This document shows positions 40,606 to 51,590 of a stretch of 64,000 nucleotides of DNA, one piece after another. Below the pieces are notes generated by a model, which saw only the letters and a list, made by a program, of their open reading frames with translations, searched no databases and had not been told where the DNA came from. The first letter of the stretch is position 1; every line of letters begins with the position of its first letter. A program made the translations under genes and the position numbers. This DNA comes from PALSA-612 sp963704335 (lineage in GTDB: Bacteria; Actinomycetota; Thermoleophilia; Gaiellales; Gaiellaceae): NCBI GenBank assembly GCA_963704335.1, contig OY969889.1, positions 2,852,001 to 2,916,000 of the forward strand, written 5' to 3'.

Positions 40606-41624
40606 GTGCCTCCCCCCGATGCCGCGGAGGCACGTTGAGCGGAGACCTCCTCGGCGAAATGACAGGCCGCAACGTGGTCGCCGAAGTCGCGCAGCTCCGG
40701 GACCTCCGTTCGGCAGCGGGCGCGCCCCTGAGAGATGATGCAGCGCGGGTGAAAGGCGCAGCCGGGCGGCGGGCTGATCATGCTCGGTGGCTGTCCCGGG
40801 ATGGGCTCGAGTCGCTTCTGGTCGCCCTCGAGCCTGGCGAGGCTGTTCATCAGCCCGAGCGTGTACGGATGGCGCGGGTCGTCGAAGAGCGCGTGGACGT
40901 CACACAGCTCTGCGACCCGTCCCGCGTACATCACGACGACGCGGTCGGCGAGCTCGGCGATCAGGCCGAGGTCGTGCGTGATGAGGATGATCGCCGCATG
41001 CGTCTCGCGCTGGGCGGCCTTGATCACCTCCATGATCTGGGCCTGGATCGTCACGTCGAGCGCAGTCGTCGGCTCGTCGGCGACGAGCACCGACGGCGAG
41101 TTGGCGATCGCCATCGCGATCATGCCGCGCTGCCTCATGCCTCCCGAGAACTCGTGCGGGTACTGGTGGTAGCGCTGCTCGGGGTTAGGGACGCCGACGA
41201 CCGTCAGCAGCTGGACGACACGCCGCTCCGCTTCGTCCTCGCCCACGCCGGGGTTGTGAGCTCGGATTGCCTCGGCGATCTGACCACCGACACTGAGCAC
41301 CGGGTTGAGCGACGTCATCGGGTCCTGGAAGATCATCGCCATGTCTCCGCCGCGAATCTTGCGCAGCTCGTCCTTGGACATCGTGAGCAGGTCGCGACCC
41401 TTGAAGATCGCCTCCCCGCTCGCTATGCGGCCGGGTGGCTGCGGAATGAGCCCGAGCACCGAGAGCATGGAGACGCTCTTCCCCGACCCTGACTCGCCGA
41501 CGATGCCGAGCACCTCACCGGGAAAGAGCTCGTAGCTGACGCCGGTCACGGCCTGCACGATCCCGTCCTCGGTCTTGAACTCGACCGTCAGGTCGTTGAT
41601 CGTGAGGATCGGCTCAGGGGTCAT
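40602..41624 (-). CDS. oppD: Peptide ABC transporter ATP-binding protein (OppD/DppD)
   Basis: 340 residues. Walker A GESGSGKSVS, Q-loop IFQDPMTSLNP, signature FSGGMRQRGMIAMAIAN, Walker B VLVADEPTTALD, H-loop ITHDLGLIAEL, and the C-terminal PPGCAFHPRCIISQGRC block. It forms the ATPase pair with OppF. The gap to oppC is 59 bases. Confidence 0.93.
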   Translation of the reverse strand: MTPEPILTINDLTVEFKTEDGIVQAVTGVSYELFPGEVLGIVGESGSGKSVSMLSVLGLIPQPPGRIASGEAIFKGRDLLTMSKDELRKIRGGDMAMIFQDPMTSLNPVLSVGGQIAEAIRAHNPGVGEDEAERRVVQLLTVVGVPNPEQRYHQYPHEFSGGMRQRGMIAMAIANSPSVLVADEPTTALDVTIQAQIMEVIKAAQRETHAAIILITHDLGLIAELADRVVVMYAGRVAELCDVHALFDDPRHPYTLGLMNSLARLEGDQKRLEPIPGQPPSMISPPPGCAFHPRCIISQGRARCRTEVPELRDFGDHVAACHFAEEVSAQRASAASGGGT

Positions 41625-41683
41625 GGCGGGAGGCTACCCACATTTTGGCCAGAAAACTAACGACTTGGCCAGCGCTGAGCGCG

Positions 41684-42784
41684 CTAGGAACGCATCCGCT
41701 GAGTCGGGTCGAGCGCGTCGCGCAGGCCGTCGCCTACGAAGTTGACGCAGAGCGCGATGGCGGTGATCACGAGCCCGGGAAAGAGGATGAGCCACCACTG
41801 GTCGGGACCCTGCTGCTGACCGTCCGCGATCAGCTTGCCGATCGACGAGTCCGGCGGCTGGATGCCGAAGCCCAGGAACGAGAGCGCCGCCTCGACGAGG
41901 ATCGCCGCGGCGATGATCAGTGTCGTGTTGACGACGATCGGGCCGACGCAGTTGGGGAGGATGTGCCGCACGATGATGCGGCGGTCGCCGCCCCCTGATG
42001 CCTTGGCCGCCTCGACGAACTCTTTCTCACGCAGCGACAGGAACAACCCGCGGACGATGCGCGCGATCCCGGTCCAGAACAGGAAGGCGAGGATGAGGCC
42101 GATCACCATCGGCTGCGGGATGCTGAACGAGGCGGGGCCGAGCGGCACCTCGACCGCCGCGGAGCCGAGGTACGCAGCGGCGACGAGCAGCACCGCGAGG
42201 CCTGGAACGGTCAGGATCAAGTCTGTGAAGCGCATGAGCCCGTTGTCGATCGCGCCTCCGTAGTAGCCGGCCACCGCGCCGACGATGGTGCCGAGGATCG
42301 TCGCGAGCAGCGCAACCACGATCGCGACTCCCAGCGACGTCTGGACGCCGTAGATGACGCGGCTGAAGTAGTCGCGGCCGAGCTGGTCGGTGCCGAAGGG
42401 GTGGTCGGTCGACGGCGCCTGGTTCAGCGAGTTGAGGTAGTTCGCGTCGAAGGGCGGCTGCCAGTCTTCGGTATACGGCGCGACCACGCCCGCGAACAAC
42501 GCCACGAGCCCGAAGGCGATCAGGATGATGAGGCTCGTGACGGCGAGCTTGTGGCGGAAGAAGCGCATGCGGGCGTATGCCCACTGGCTGCGCGCCTGCA
42601 GCTCGACACCGTGTTCGTAGGCGAGCTCGAGCTCTTGCCCTGAAACCGTCATTGGCTCCTCGATGGTCGCGATTGCGCCCGTGGCACTGCCGGCCGAAGC
42701 CGGGCGCCCGACGCTCTCGGACGAGATCGTGCGCTCCTCACGCTCCTCCGGGAGCAGGTCGGGGGCCGGGACACGATCAGTCAT
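41684..42784 (-). CDS. oppC: Peptide ABC transporter permease (OppC/DppC)
   Basis: 366 residues, longer than usual at the N-terminus (about 80 hydrophilic residues before the first helix). DPF-type text HPFGTDQLGRDYFSRVIYGVQTSLGVAI is characteristic of OppC. The EAA loop is EFVEAAKASGGGDRRIIVRHILPN, where the ATPase docks. About six membrane helices. It overlaps oppB by 8 bases. Confidence 0.93.
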   Translation of the reverse strand: MTDRVPAPDLLPEEREERTISSESVGRPASAGSATGAIATIEEPMTVSGQELELAYEHGVELQARSQWAYARMRFFRHKLAVTSLIILIAFGLVALFAGVVAPYTEDWQPPFDANYLNSLNQAPSTDHPFGTDQLGRDYFSRVIYGVQTSLGVAIVVALLATILGTIVGAVAGYYGGAIDNGLMRFTDLILTVPGLAVLLVAAAYLGSAAVEVPLGPASFSIPQPMVIGLILAFLFWTGIARIVRGLFLSLREKEFVEAAKASGGGDRRIIVRHILPNCVGPIVVNTTLIIAAAILVEAALSFLGFGIQPPDSSIGKLIADGQQQGPDQWWLILFPGLVITAIALCVNFVGDGLRDALDPTQRMRS

Positions 42785-43754
42785 AGCGCACTCGTGGATC
42801 GAGCACGCCGTAGAGGATGTCAGCTATGAGGTTGAAGATGATGATCATCGTGGCCGTAACCATGAGCCACGCCATGACCGGGTACGGATCGGCCCCACCG
42901 AGCGCGTTGATGAAGTAGAGACCCATGCCGTCCAGGGAGAACACCGTCTCGGTGACGACGGCGCCGCCGATCAGAGCGCCGAAGTTCAGCGCGACCACCG
43001 TGACCAGCGGGATGAGCGCGTTGCGGAACGCGTGGCCCATCGTGACCGAGCGCTCCTTGAGCCCCTTGGCGCGCGCCGTACGCACGTAGTCGGCGTTCAC
43101 CACCTCGAGCATCGACGCGCGCATGAAGCGCGAGTACGTCGCGATGCTCGCAATCATGAGCACCATCACAGGCAAAGCCAGGTGGTGGGCGCGGTCGATG
43201 ACGAAGTTGAGGCCGCCGCCCGGATCCACGTCGCTGAGGCTGGCTATAGGAAAGATCTTGTAACCCGTCCAGCCCTGGATCTGCACGGTGAGCACCTGCA
43301 ACATCAGCGCGAGCCAGAAGAGCGGCATCGCTAAGCCGAGAAAGCTGAAGGTCGTCGCCGTGTAGTCGAAGACCGAGTACTGACGTAATGCGGAGAGCAC
43401 GCCGATGCCGATGGCGATCAGGATCGCCAGGAGCTCGGCGACGATCACGAGCTGCAGCGTGTTCTTCATCACGCGCCAGAGCTCCGGCAGGATCGGCTGA
43501 TTGTCGAGCAGCCCCTCGCCGAAGTTGTTCGTGGCCGCGTCCTTGGCCCAGTAGCCGTAGCGCACGAAGACCGACTCGTTCAGGTGCTTCTCTTCGGCGA
43601 TGCGATCGAGGCCTGCCTGATCGACGTTGGGCGCAACGCGGATCGGCCCGAGCGGGTCACCGGCGCCCTTGGCGACGAACACGAAGACGAGGAAGCTCGC
43701 CGCGATCAGCACGAGAATGCTGTAGAGGAGCCGGCGGATGATGTAGGTGATCAT
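42777..43754 (-). CDS. oppB: Peptide ABC transporter permease (OppB/DppB)
   Basis: 325 residues. The N-terminal helix IIRRLLYSILVLIAASFLVF is typical of DppB/OppB. The EAA loop reads DYVRTARAKGLKERSVTMGHAFRNALIPLVTV. With OppC it forms the membrane channel. The order binding protein, B, C, D, F is the standard operon order. Confidence 0.93.
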   Translation of the reverse strand: MITYIIRRLLYSILVLIAASFLVFVFVAKGAGDPLGPIRVAPNVDQAGLDRIAEEKHLNESVFVRYGYWAKDAATNNFGEGLLDNQPILPELWRVMKNTLQLVIVAELLAILIAIGIGVLSALRQYSVFDYTATTFSFLGLAMPLFWLALMLQVLTVQIQGWTGYKIFPIASLSDVDPGGGLNFVIDRAHHLALPVMVLMIASIATYSRFMRASMLEVVNADYVRTARAKGLKERSVTMGHAFRNALIPLVTVVALNFGALIGGAVVTETVFSLDGMGLYFINALGGADPYPVMAWLMVTATMIIIFNLIADILYGVLDPRVRYD

Positions 43755-43799
43755 CTAGTGAACCTCCGAGTCTGACCTACTCGCTCCCTTTCTGGAGGG

Positions 43800-43834
43800 A
43801 AGCCCCACCCCCGCCGGAGCGGGAGTGGGGACTT
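43800..43834 (-). terminator. Hairpin between the binding-protein and permease genes
   Basis: A stem of about 15 bp with one bulge and one mismatch (AAGCCCCACCCCCGC against GCGGGAGTGGGGACTT, loop CGGA). It lies in the 113-base gap 43755-43867. Such a partial terminator commonly lets the binding protein be made in excess over the membrane parts. Confidence 0.6.
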
Positions 43835-43867
43835 CGTCGTTCCTCCTTTACCCCCTGGAAGGCTCGG

Positions 43868-45500
43868 TTACGCCGTCCAGGCTGACACGTTCCAAGGGCT
43901 GCCTTCCGTGGTCGGGTTGACCACCGGGCCCTTGACCGTGTTCGCGCGGATGACGTAGATCGGCCGTGCGAACAGCGGGATGGACGGGATGTCCTTGACC
44001 ATGTGCTTCAACTCGGTCCCGTTGAGCATCGACGCACGCTTGGCGGCGTCGAGCTCGACGGACACGGCGTTCATGATTGCCGTGCTCGCCTTGTTGCAGT
44101 AGTTCATGTAGTTCTGGTCGCCACCACAGGCGTACAGGTCCTTGATCGTGATGGGAGTCGACGGGCTGCCGACCCACGTGAACATCGACGAGGTCCCAGT
44201 CACCTGACGGAAGCGTCGTGCCGAACAGCGTGCCGGCTACCTGGAAGCGAGCGACGAGCTCGATTCCGACGCTCTTGAGCTGCCTCTGCATGATCTCGAA
44301 GGCGAGCGCGCGGAGCTGGTTACCGGTCGTGGTGCCGAAGCGGAACGACAGCTTGCCGACGTTCGGGCAGCTGAAGATCGACTGGTTGTTCGCGGAGGGC
44401 TTGCTCGGCCCGCCGGTGCAACCCTTCTTCTGCAGCTGGTCGATCACGGCCTGCTGGTTGAACTTGTAGACAGCCCAGTTCTGCTTGTAGTTGCTCTCGA
44501 AGGGCTTGAACATGTGGCTGTTGAGCTGCGGCAGGCCCGGGGCGATCGTCGCGTACAGGGCACCGGCGATCTGCTTCCGGTTGATGCCCGTGATGAGCGC
44601 CTTGCGGACGTACGGCTGCTTCAGTGCCAGGTGGCCCTGCGGACCGAACTGGATGTCAACGTGCTCCCAGGCGTAGCCGATCTTCTGGTCAACGACGAAC
44701 TTCTTGTCCTTGAGGAAGTCGGCGATCTGGAGCTGCGGCTGCGGCTCCATGACCTGGCCCTCACCGGCCTTCAGGGCCTGGAATCGGGCGTTCGTGTCGA
44801 GGATGTAGCGGAACACGACACGGTCGAGCTTCATCTTCGTACCGGCCGTGAAGTTCGGGTTCTTGCGGACTGCCAGCTGAACACCCTTCTGCCAGCTGTC
44901 GAACCGCCACGGACCGCTCGACACGGGGATCGAGTTCAGGAACATCTGGTTCATGTCCTGACCCGCGATCACGTGTGCCGGGTAGGGACCGCCCGAAACG
45001 AGGGCCTCCCAGTCGGCGTACTGCTTCTTGAAGACCACGGTCGCCTTCTTGCCGGTGCCGGTGATCGACTTGACGTCCTCCCAACCCGTTCGGCTGATGA
45101 CGTTGTTCTTCGGGTTGATAAAGACCTTCCAGGTCGCGCTGAGGTCCTTGGCCGTGACGGGCTTGCCGTCCGACCACTTGGCCTTTGCGCTGTACTCGAG
45201 GGTAACTGTCAACGGCTTCTTCTTGGTGAGCTTCGGTGCACCCGTGAACAGCTTCGGCACGAAGTTCGCCTTGCCGTCACGGATCTGGCCGCCGTACCAG
45301 ATGTTGTTGATGACCAGTGAGGTGGCATACAGGTTGTTCCCCACCCACGGGCCCTGAAGGTTCGGCGGCTCCTGGTCGTGAATAAACACGACCGTCCCCG
45401 CGGAAGCACGATCGGAGCTAGCCGTGGCCGTAGGGCCAACGACAAGCGTCGCAGCGATCGCAGCCGCTCCCGCGAGGAGCACGATTGAGCGCTTACGCAT
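43868..45500 (-). CDS. oppA: Peptide ABC transporter substrate-binding protein (frameshifted)
   Basis: About 543 residues after removing one extra base at 44186. A signal peptide (about residues 1-27: RKRSIVLLAGAAAIAATLVVG...ASS) has no lipobox Cys. The SBP_bac_5 pattern follows: LEYSAKAKWSDGKPVTAKDLSATWKVF, YVRKALITGINRKQIAGALY. The first frame breaks after GTTLPSGDWDLV and the other continues MFTWVGSPSTPITIKDLYACGG to the stop. The protein binds peptides outside the membrane for the B-C-D-F transporter downstream. A 209-base gap separates it from the divergent gene at 45710. Confidence 0.88.
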
Positions 45501-45709
45501 CTATCTCCTCCATCCGAGTTGTTTCTGCTTCACACTGAACCGCAGGATGCAGGGATGGAGGCGACCAGTCGCCGGCCAGGCAGCCGTTCCCAGCCGAGAC
45601 GTTCCGTCGATACCCAATCGCCCTCTCCTGTGGTCAAGTGCAGGATCGTAGTGTATGACGTACCGCACACAGTTTCGTTAGCGATGAGAATCGTTAGTTA
45701 GGAGACCCG

Positions 45710-46066
45710 ATGTCGCTTTTTCCCAGCAAGGGTGCAAAGCAGCGGCCGTCCCAGGACGTTGCAGCCGCCGAGGACGCCAACAGGCTGGCCGATCGGGCAC
45801 CGGCTGCAATCGACGAGGCCGCCGGCGCCGACTGGTACCACGAGCATGGAAACAATGCCGATCGCGCCGCCTACACGTTGTCTCTGCTGCGCCGCGCACG
45901 TGCCGGTCAGCACCAGAGCCCGCTGGCCGGGGACGAGGCGGTACGGGCCGCACTCTCGCAGGCAAGCCCCGACGCAGTCGTCTGGATCGCGAGCCGGGCC
46001 ATCTCGTACATGGACGAGAACGGCTTTCCGGAAGCCGCGGAATCCTGGATCGAGATCGAGCGCTAG
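45710..46066 (+). CDS. Small uncharacterised cytoplasmic protein
   Basis: 118 residues, preceded by TAGGAGACC. There is no signal or membrane segment. The sequence is Ala-rich with a conserved-looking centre (ADWYHEHGNNADRAAYTLSLLRRARAGQ) and an amphipathic C-terminus (AVVWIASRAISYMDENGFPEAAESWIEIE). No family recognised. Its TAG stop (46064-46066) is the first three bases of repeat copy R4. Confidence 0.65.
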   Translation: MSLFPSKGAKQRPSQDVAAAEDANRLADRAPAAIDEAAGADWYHEHGNNADRAAYTLSLLRRARAGQHQSPLAGDEAVRAALSQASPDAVVWIASRAISYMDENGFPEAAESWIEIER

Positions 46067-46146
46067 AGGGTCTGGCGGAACGGTGCTCGTCGCCGGGGCG
46101 CGCGTGATTCCGGCGGCACAGACACTGTTTCGCCAGACCCTCTCAC
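46064..46146. repeat. Palindromic repeat, internally deleted copy R4
   Basis: About 83 bp. It opens TAGAGGGTCTGGCGGAACGG and closes CGCCAGACCCTCTC. It keeps both outer arms of the R1-R3 repeats but lacks the inner ~85 bp. The junction is GGGGCGCGC|GTGATTCC, within the inner stem at a GCG micro-homology. It lies tail to tail between a plus-strand stop (TAG inside it) and a minus-strand stop (TGA at its right edge). Confidence 0.85.
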
Positions 46147-47119
46147 TCAACGCTCTCGCTTCCAGAGGAGCACGAGCAAAGGCAACAGCGCGGCGGCGAG
46201 CAGGTACGGCGCCAGCGCGAGGCGCGTCTTGCGCACGCCCTCGGTCACGGTCGGCCCGCGGTCGAGCGCCGAGCGCACGCGGCTCGTCACGGCGTCGAGC
46301 TCTTCCTCGTCGAAGATCGTCGCCCCGGTCACCTTGGCCAGGCCGTCGAGGTCGTTTCGCGCTCCGGGGTCCGGCCGGTACTGGGGCTCGGGCAGCCCGC
46401 GGTTGAACACTCGCTCGTCGCGCGACCAGAAGTGCACGAAGGCGACGTCGACGCCGGGTGCTCGCCGCCAGGCGCGCGCCAGGCGCCCCTCGTTGATGCC
46501 CTGAGTCTCGCCGTCGGTGAGCACGACGACCGCCCGCCGCTGAGCCCGTGGCGAGAAGAACCGCTGAGTCGCCAGCGTTGCCAGCGAGTCGAGGCTCGTC
46601 GCCGTCGTGATCAGGCTCGATTTCGGCGGCGGCTGCTCGATGCCGAGTGCGAGCGCCACGGTCGTACGAAACGTGTCCGCGTCGGCACTCGGGAAGAGGT
46701 GCGGGAGCACGCGGTCCGTGAGCGAGGCGACACCAATGGGGATCTCCGGCAACGCACTGCGCAGCTTGACGGCCGCCGCTTTCGCTCGCGCCAGACGCAT
46801 CGCTCCGCCGAGCCCCGAGCGCGCGAGCATGGAGCGTGAGATGTCGATGACGACGTAGGCCTCTGCGTCCGTCCGCACCTCGAGCGCCGTCTCCCTCTCT
46901 GCCACGGGCTGCGCCGCCGCCACGCCGAACAGCGCTGCGACCAGTGCGGCGGCGACGCGTAGGCACGGCGAGGCGCCACCGGGACGCGCGCGGGACCGAG
47001 AGTGCGGCGCGAAGGCGGCTTCCGCGCCTCGCCACGAGGACGAGCGCGGCCAGCGGGGCAAGTACCCCCAGCGCGATCAGCGCGCCCTTCGGAGACAGGA
47101 AGATGAGGTCGAACGCCAC
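46147..47119 (-). CDS. VWA-domain membrane protein, BatA/BatB-like (frameshifted)
   Basis: About 323 residues if one extra base near 46958 is removed. The first frame begins FDLIFLSPKGALIALGVLAPLAALVLVARR, a BatA-type N-terminal helix. The second frame supplies VAAALVAALFGVAAAQPVAERE and then the VWA domain (YVVIDISRSMLARSG, the MIDAS D-x-S-x-S, and VVVLTDGETQG). A C-terminal helix follows (LLAAALLPLLVLLWKRER). It probably forms part of a membrane complex served by MoxR. It lies 3 bases after the TPR-like gene. Confidence 0.7.
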
Positions 47120-47121
47120 CG

Positions 47122-47754
47122 TCAGTAGCCCGAGCCGGGGTCGCCCGCGCCGGCGCCTTTCGCGCCCGAGCCTCCCGGCGATGGGTTCGGCCCACCACCG
47201 GCTTCCGACGGCTGAATCGCACGCCCTCTCTGCAGGGCCAGCTCGAGGTTCGCCTTTGCCTCACGGTTGTCGGGGTCGAGCTCGATAGCCGTCTGGAAGG
47301 CGGCGGTTGCGTCGGCGATGAACGCCGCCTGGTCGCGAGCCTCCGTCAGCGAGCTCGCGAACGAGATCACGCCGACGAGGTTGGTCGCGCGAGACCTCCG
47401 ACGTCGATCGGCGTCCTCGGTGGCGATCTGCTGGAGACGCGCACGTGCCTCGCCGCGATGGAGCGCGAGCACAGGGTCGGACGTGATCCCGAGCTCGAGC
47501 TGCCCGAGTCGTAGCGCCCTCACCGCCTCCCGGAATGCCACATCGTCTCCCGTTCCCAGAAGCCGCTTTGCCGTCGCGAACGGGAGCACGGTGTCGGGCT
47601 GCCACAGCCCTGCGCTCTCCGGCTCGGCGCGGTAGCGGACGTCGTCGGCGGCCATGGCGTCGCTCCAGCGGCCGATATCGACCGCAAGCAGGAAGAGCGC
47701 GACCGCCAGGGCGACGCAGACGACGGAAGCGGCGCCGAGCGCGAGCCGCCTCAT
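47122..47754 (-). CDS. Membrane-anchored TPR-like protein of the MoxR operon
   Basis: 210 residues. An N-terminal helix (about residues 7-26) anchors it. The extracytoplasmic part has a TPR-type pair (FIADATAAFQTAIELDPDNREAKANLELALQRG) and a Gly/Pro-rich low-complexity C-terminal tail (PSEAGGGPNPSPGGSGAKG). It resembles BatC/BatE partners of VWA proteins. It is coupled by ATGA to the VWA gene upstream. Confidence 0.65.
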   Translation of the reverse strand: MRRLALGAASVVCVALAVALFLLAVDIGRWSDAMAADDVRYRAEPESAGLWQPDTVLPFATAKRLLGTGDDVAFREAVRALRLGQLELGITSDPVLALHRGEARARLQQIATEDADRRRRSRATNLVGVISFASSLTEARDQAAFIADATAAFQTAIELDPDNREAKANLELALQRGRAIQPSEAGGGPNPSPGGSGAKGAGAGDPGSGY

Positions 47755-48602
47755 GTCTCCCTCCCCCTCACCCGGGGCAGGCCCAGCCGTCCCGAGAACT
47801 GCTCGTGGAGCGCGAGCAGCGCAAAGAGCAAGCCGCCGAGTACGAGCAACCCCGTCGGCACGCCGGAGCCAAGTGCATTCTGGAAGCGGCGCTCTTCACC
47901 GGTCGACCTGGGCAGCGCCGCGAACGCCTTCGGGCCGAGCATGCCCTCGTAGAGGCGAAGCGATTCGCTCGAAGCCGACATGGGGACGACCCGCACGTCG
48001 ATGGAGCCCTGCTGGATGTCCTGGAGCACGCGCGTCGTGGCCTGAACGTCGTCGGGCGCTGTCTCGAGATCGCTGACGAGCACGATGAAGCCGTCGTCGA
48101 CCTTGTCGCGTTCGAGCATGTCTCGCGCCAGCTCCATCGCGGACGAGATCCGCGTGCCCGCGCGATAGCTGTCCCACCACGGGTTGATCGGCGGCGCCGC
48201 CTTCGACTCGGACGGCTGGAGCACGCCCAGTAGCGGCTCGAGCTCCGACGCAGGCGTACCCGGCGGCAGCAGCTCGTACGGGATGTCGGAGAAGAAGACG
48301 AGCCCGACGGGAGCGTCGATCCTGATCAGCTGCCTCAGCGTTCTCCGGACGTCGATGTAGTTCGCCTCGGCGATGCTCAGCGACACATCGATGACGACGA
48401 CGCCGGTCGAGCCGGGCGGCAGGAAGCTTCGCTCGCGGACGTCGAGCCCACGCGCCGACGCGGCGGCGGCTCCCAGGAGCGCGACAGCGCCACCGGCGAG
48501 CACGACTCGAAGCGCTCCCGCGCGGATCCGTCCCCGCCGCAAGGCGCGGATGTCGTAGCTCGACACCGCCTGGCGACGGCTACGGCGCGAGCGCAGGCGC
48601 AT
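47751..48602 (-). CDS. VWA-domain membrane protein, BatA/BatB-like
   Basis: 283 residues. One N-terminal helix (RVVLAGGAVALLGAAAASA), then a VWA domain with MIDAS GVVVIDVSLSIAEA (D-x-S-x-S) and a later D in IVLVSDLETAPDD. A C-terminal helix (LLVLGGLLFALLALHEQF) follows. Probably a metal-dependent adhesion scaffold in the MoxR system. The next gene upstream overlaps it by 23 bases. Confidence 0.8.
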   Translation of the reverse strand: MRLRSRRSRRQAVSSYDIRALRRGRIRAGALRVVLAGGAVALLGAAAASARGLDVRERSFLPPGSTGVVVIDVSLSIAEANYIDVRRTLRQLIRIDAPVGLVFFSDIPYELLPPGTPASELEPLLGVLQPSESKAAPPINPWWDSYRAGTRISSAMELARDMLERDKVDDGFIVLVSDLETAPDDVQATTRVLQDIQQGSIDVRVVPMSASSESLRLYEGMLGPKAFAALPRSTGEERRFQNALGSGVPTGLLVLGGLLFALLALHEQFSGRLGLPRVRGRET

Positions 48603-49578
48603 CTGCCTCCTCCTCTGCTTCTTCCTCGGGCTCGTCCGGCTCGAGCAGCGCGAGTTGCTCGCGAACGCTCGCGGCGAGGCCGCTCGTTTCCGTCAGTGTT
48701 GGCGTCGCCTCGGCCCACGCCATCGCGCGCGCCTTGCGCGCGAGCGCAAGCTCGTCGCGTGCCTCCATCTCCTCGGCCACGAGCTCCAGCGCCCGCCGGC
48801 GGTCGGCTTCGCCGTTTTCCTGTGCTTCCTCGCTCAGCAGGATCAGCGCCAGCTCGAGCGGCGGCAGCACGGGCAGCGGCTCCGGCTCGGGCTCCGGCTC
48901 AGGCTCGGGCTCCCGGTAGGGCATGGCGCGCAGGGCCAGGGCTATGCCTGCCAGCGCAAGCAGCAGCGCTCCGCCGAACAGCAGCCATCGCAGCAGCGCG
49001 GGCGAGATCGAGTACGTCGAAGCAGGCAGTCCTACGAGGTCGGCCTTCCAGGGGCTCCCGGCGGCTCCTTGACGCTCGAGGTCGCCGGAGACGAGATTCG
49101 AGTGGACGAGGAGCACCGGCCAGCGCTCCTCGATCGTGTGCTGTTGCTCGGGGCTCTCCGCCATCCGGAACGTCACGACGGCAGGATCGAACTCGAGCTG
49201 GGACGTCTCGCGCTGGGGCACGCAGGGGCTGATCACGCAGCGCAGCGAGTACGTCGTGCTTATGAAGCTCGTGTGCTCGGAGTCGTCGCGCGTCTGCTCC
49301 GGCTTCGCGATCTGGCCCCACGGCGAGAACTCCTGCCGCACGCGGACCGAGTCGGGATCGACGCGCGTCCGGTCGACGGTGACGCCGACAGTGGCCGTGA
49401 GGATGTCGCCGAAGGCCGGAGTACGCGGCGACAGGACGAGTTGGACGTCGATCTCGGGCAGGTCGTCCGCAGGCACCGTCTGCTGCTCGCCGTCGCCGCC
49501 GCGAAGGACGAGAAAGAGGCTGATGGCGACAGCTGCCGCGACGAGCAGTGCCGCCGGCAGAATCCGCCGCGCGGTCAT
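48580..49578 (-). CDS. BatD-like membrane protein with Pro-Glu repeat
   Basis: 332 residues. An N-terminal membrane helix is followed by an Ig-like external domain (LSPRTPAFGDILTATVGVTVDRTRVDPDSVRV, as in BatD proteins) and a second helix (LRWLLFGGALLLALAGIALALRA). A cytoplasmic stretch PEPEPEPEPEPEP then leads to a helical Glu/Ala-rich C-terminus (EADRRRALELVAEEMEARDELALARKARAMAW). It overlaps DUF58 by 4 bases. The repeat encoding the Pro-Glu tract is at about 48880-48915. Confidence 0.7.
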   Translation of the reverse strand: MTARRILPAALLVAAAVAISLFLVLRGGDGEQQTVPADDLPEIDVQLVLSPRTPAFGDILTATVGVTVDRTRVDPDSVRVRQEFSPWGQIAKPEQTRDDSEHTSFISTTYSLRCVISPCVPQRETSQLEFDPAVVTFRMAESPEQQHTIEERWPVLLVHSNLVSGDLERQGAAGSPWKADLVGLPASTYSISPALLRWLLFGGALLLALAGIALALRAMPYREPEPEPEPEPEPLPVLPPLELALILLSEEAQENGEADRRRALELVAEEMEARDELALARKARAMAWAEATPTLTETSGLAASVREQLALLEPDEPEEEAEEEADAPALAP

Positions 49579-50473
49579 GCCACCCTCCTCAGATTGCGGA
49601 GATCCGCCCAGTCGAGGAAAGCAGCGAGAGTGTCAGTCTGGTCGCTGGACGAGAGCGACACCGGATCGAGGCCGAGCCCCTCGAACTCGTCCATCAGCGA
49701 CGCGAGGCGCTCCTCGTTCGCGGTCCTGCGCCTCGCGGCCTCGCGTTTGGTGACGCGCACATCAGCGAACCGCCCGGACCTCGGATCTCGCATGGGGACG
49801 ACCATGCCGTTCACGTCCGGGAAGCTCTGCTCCCAGGTCGGGTCCTGGATGACGACCGGCACGATGTCGAGGCGTCGCTCGAGCGCCTTCAGCCATACGT
49901 CAACCGGTGGCGGGTCGAGGAAGTCCGAGAGCACGAAGACGAAGCTGCCCGGGGTCACCGCCTTCGTGTGCTCGGAGAGGTAGAGAACGGCCTCTGCGAG
50001 GCTGCCCTCGGGTGCATCGAACACGGTGGACGGCAGGCGCTCCTCGCGCAGCTCCCAGAGGCGCCGTCCACCCTGCGGCGGTAGCCAGTACGGCTCGCCC
50101 TCCGCCATGTCCACATAGCCGATGAAGCCGCCCACGAGCGCAGCGCTCTGGATGATGAGCTCGATCGCCTCGCGCATCGTCTCCGCCTTGTCGAGCCAGG
50201 GCAGCGGGTGCCCGAAGAACGCCATCTCCGGCCGCCGGTCGCACACGATGACGACGCGCGGCGCCTCCTCGGCGAACCGCTCGCGGACGATGAACTCGTC
50301 GCGCTGGCGCGCAGACGACAGCCGGGCGGAAGCCGCCCAGTCGATCGTGTGCAGGCTGTCGCCTTCCTGATACGGGCGTGACCCGGCAACATCCGACCCC
50401 GCCCCGCGCCGGTAGCTGCGCATCGTCCCGAACGAGAGACCCATCAGCCTCCCGCGCGGGACGAGTGTGAATG

Positions 50474-50477
<4 letters not shown>
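49575..50477 (-). CDS. DUF58-domain protein of the MoxR operon
   Basis: 300 residues from the GTG at 50477, which overlaps the moxR stop (GTGA). DUF58 signatures are SDVAGSRPYQEGDSLHTIDWAASARL and DEFIVRERFAEEAPRVVIVCDRR. It is a degenerate VWA-like domain that sits beside MoxR ATPases in most phyla, probably as the link between ATPase and VWA clients. Confidence 0.85.
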
Positions 50478-51523
<1,046 letters not shown>

Positions 51524-51590
51524 CGTCCTCTCGATCGTAGCCGCCGGGCGTCGCCCTTTTGGACGAGTGCCGCCCCGGATTGTTTGCGGC

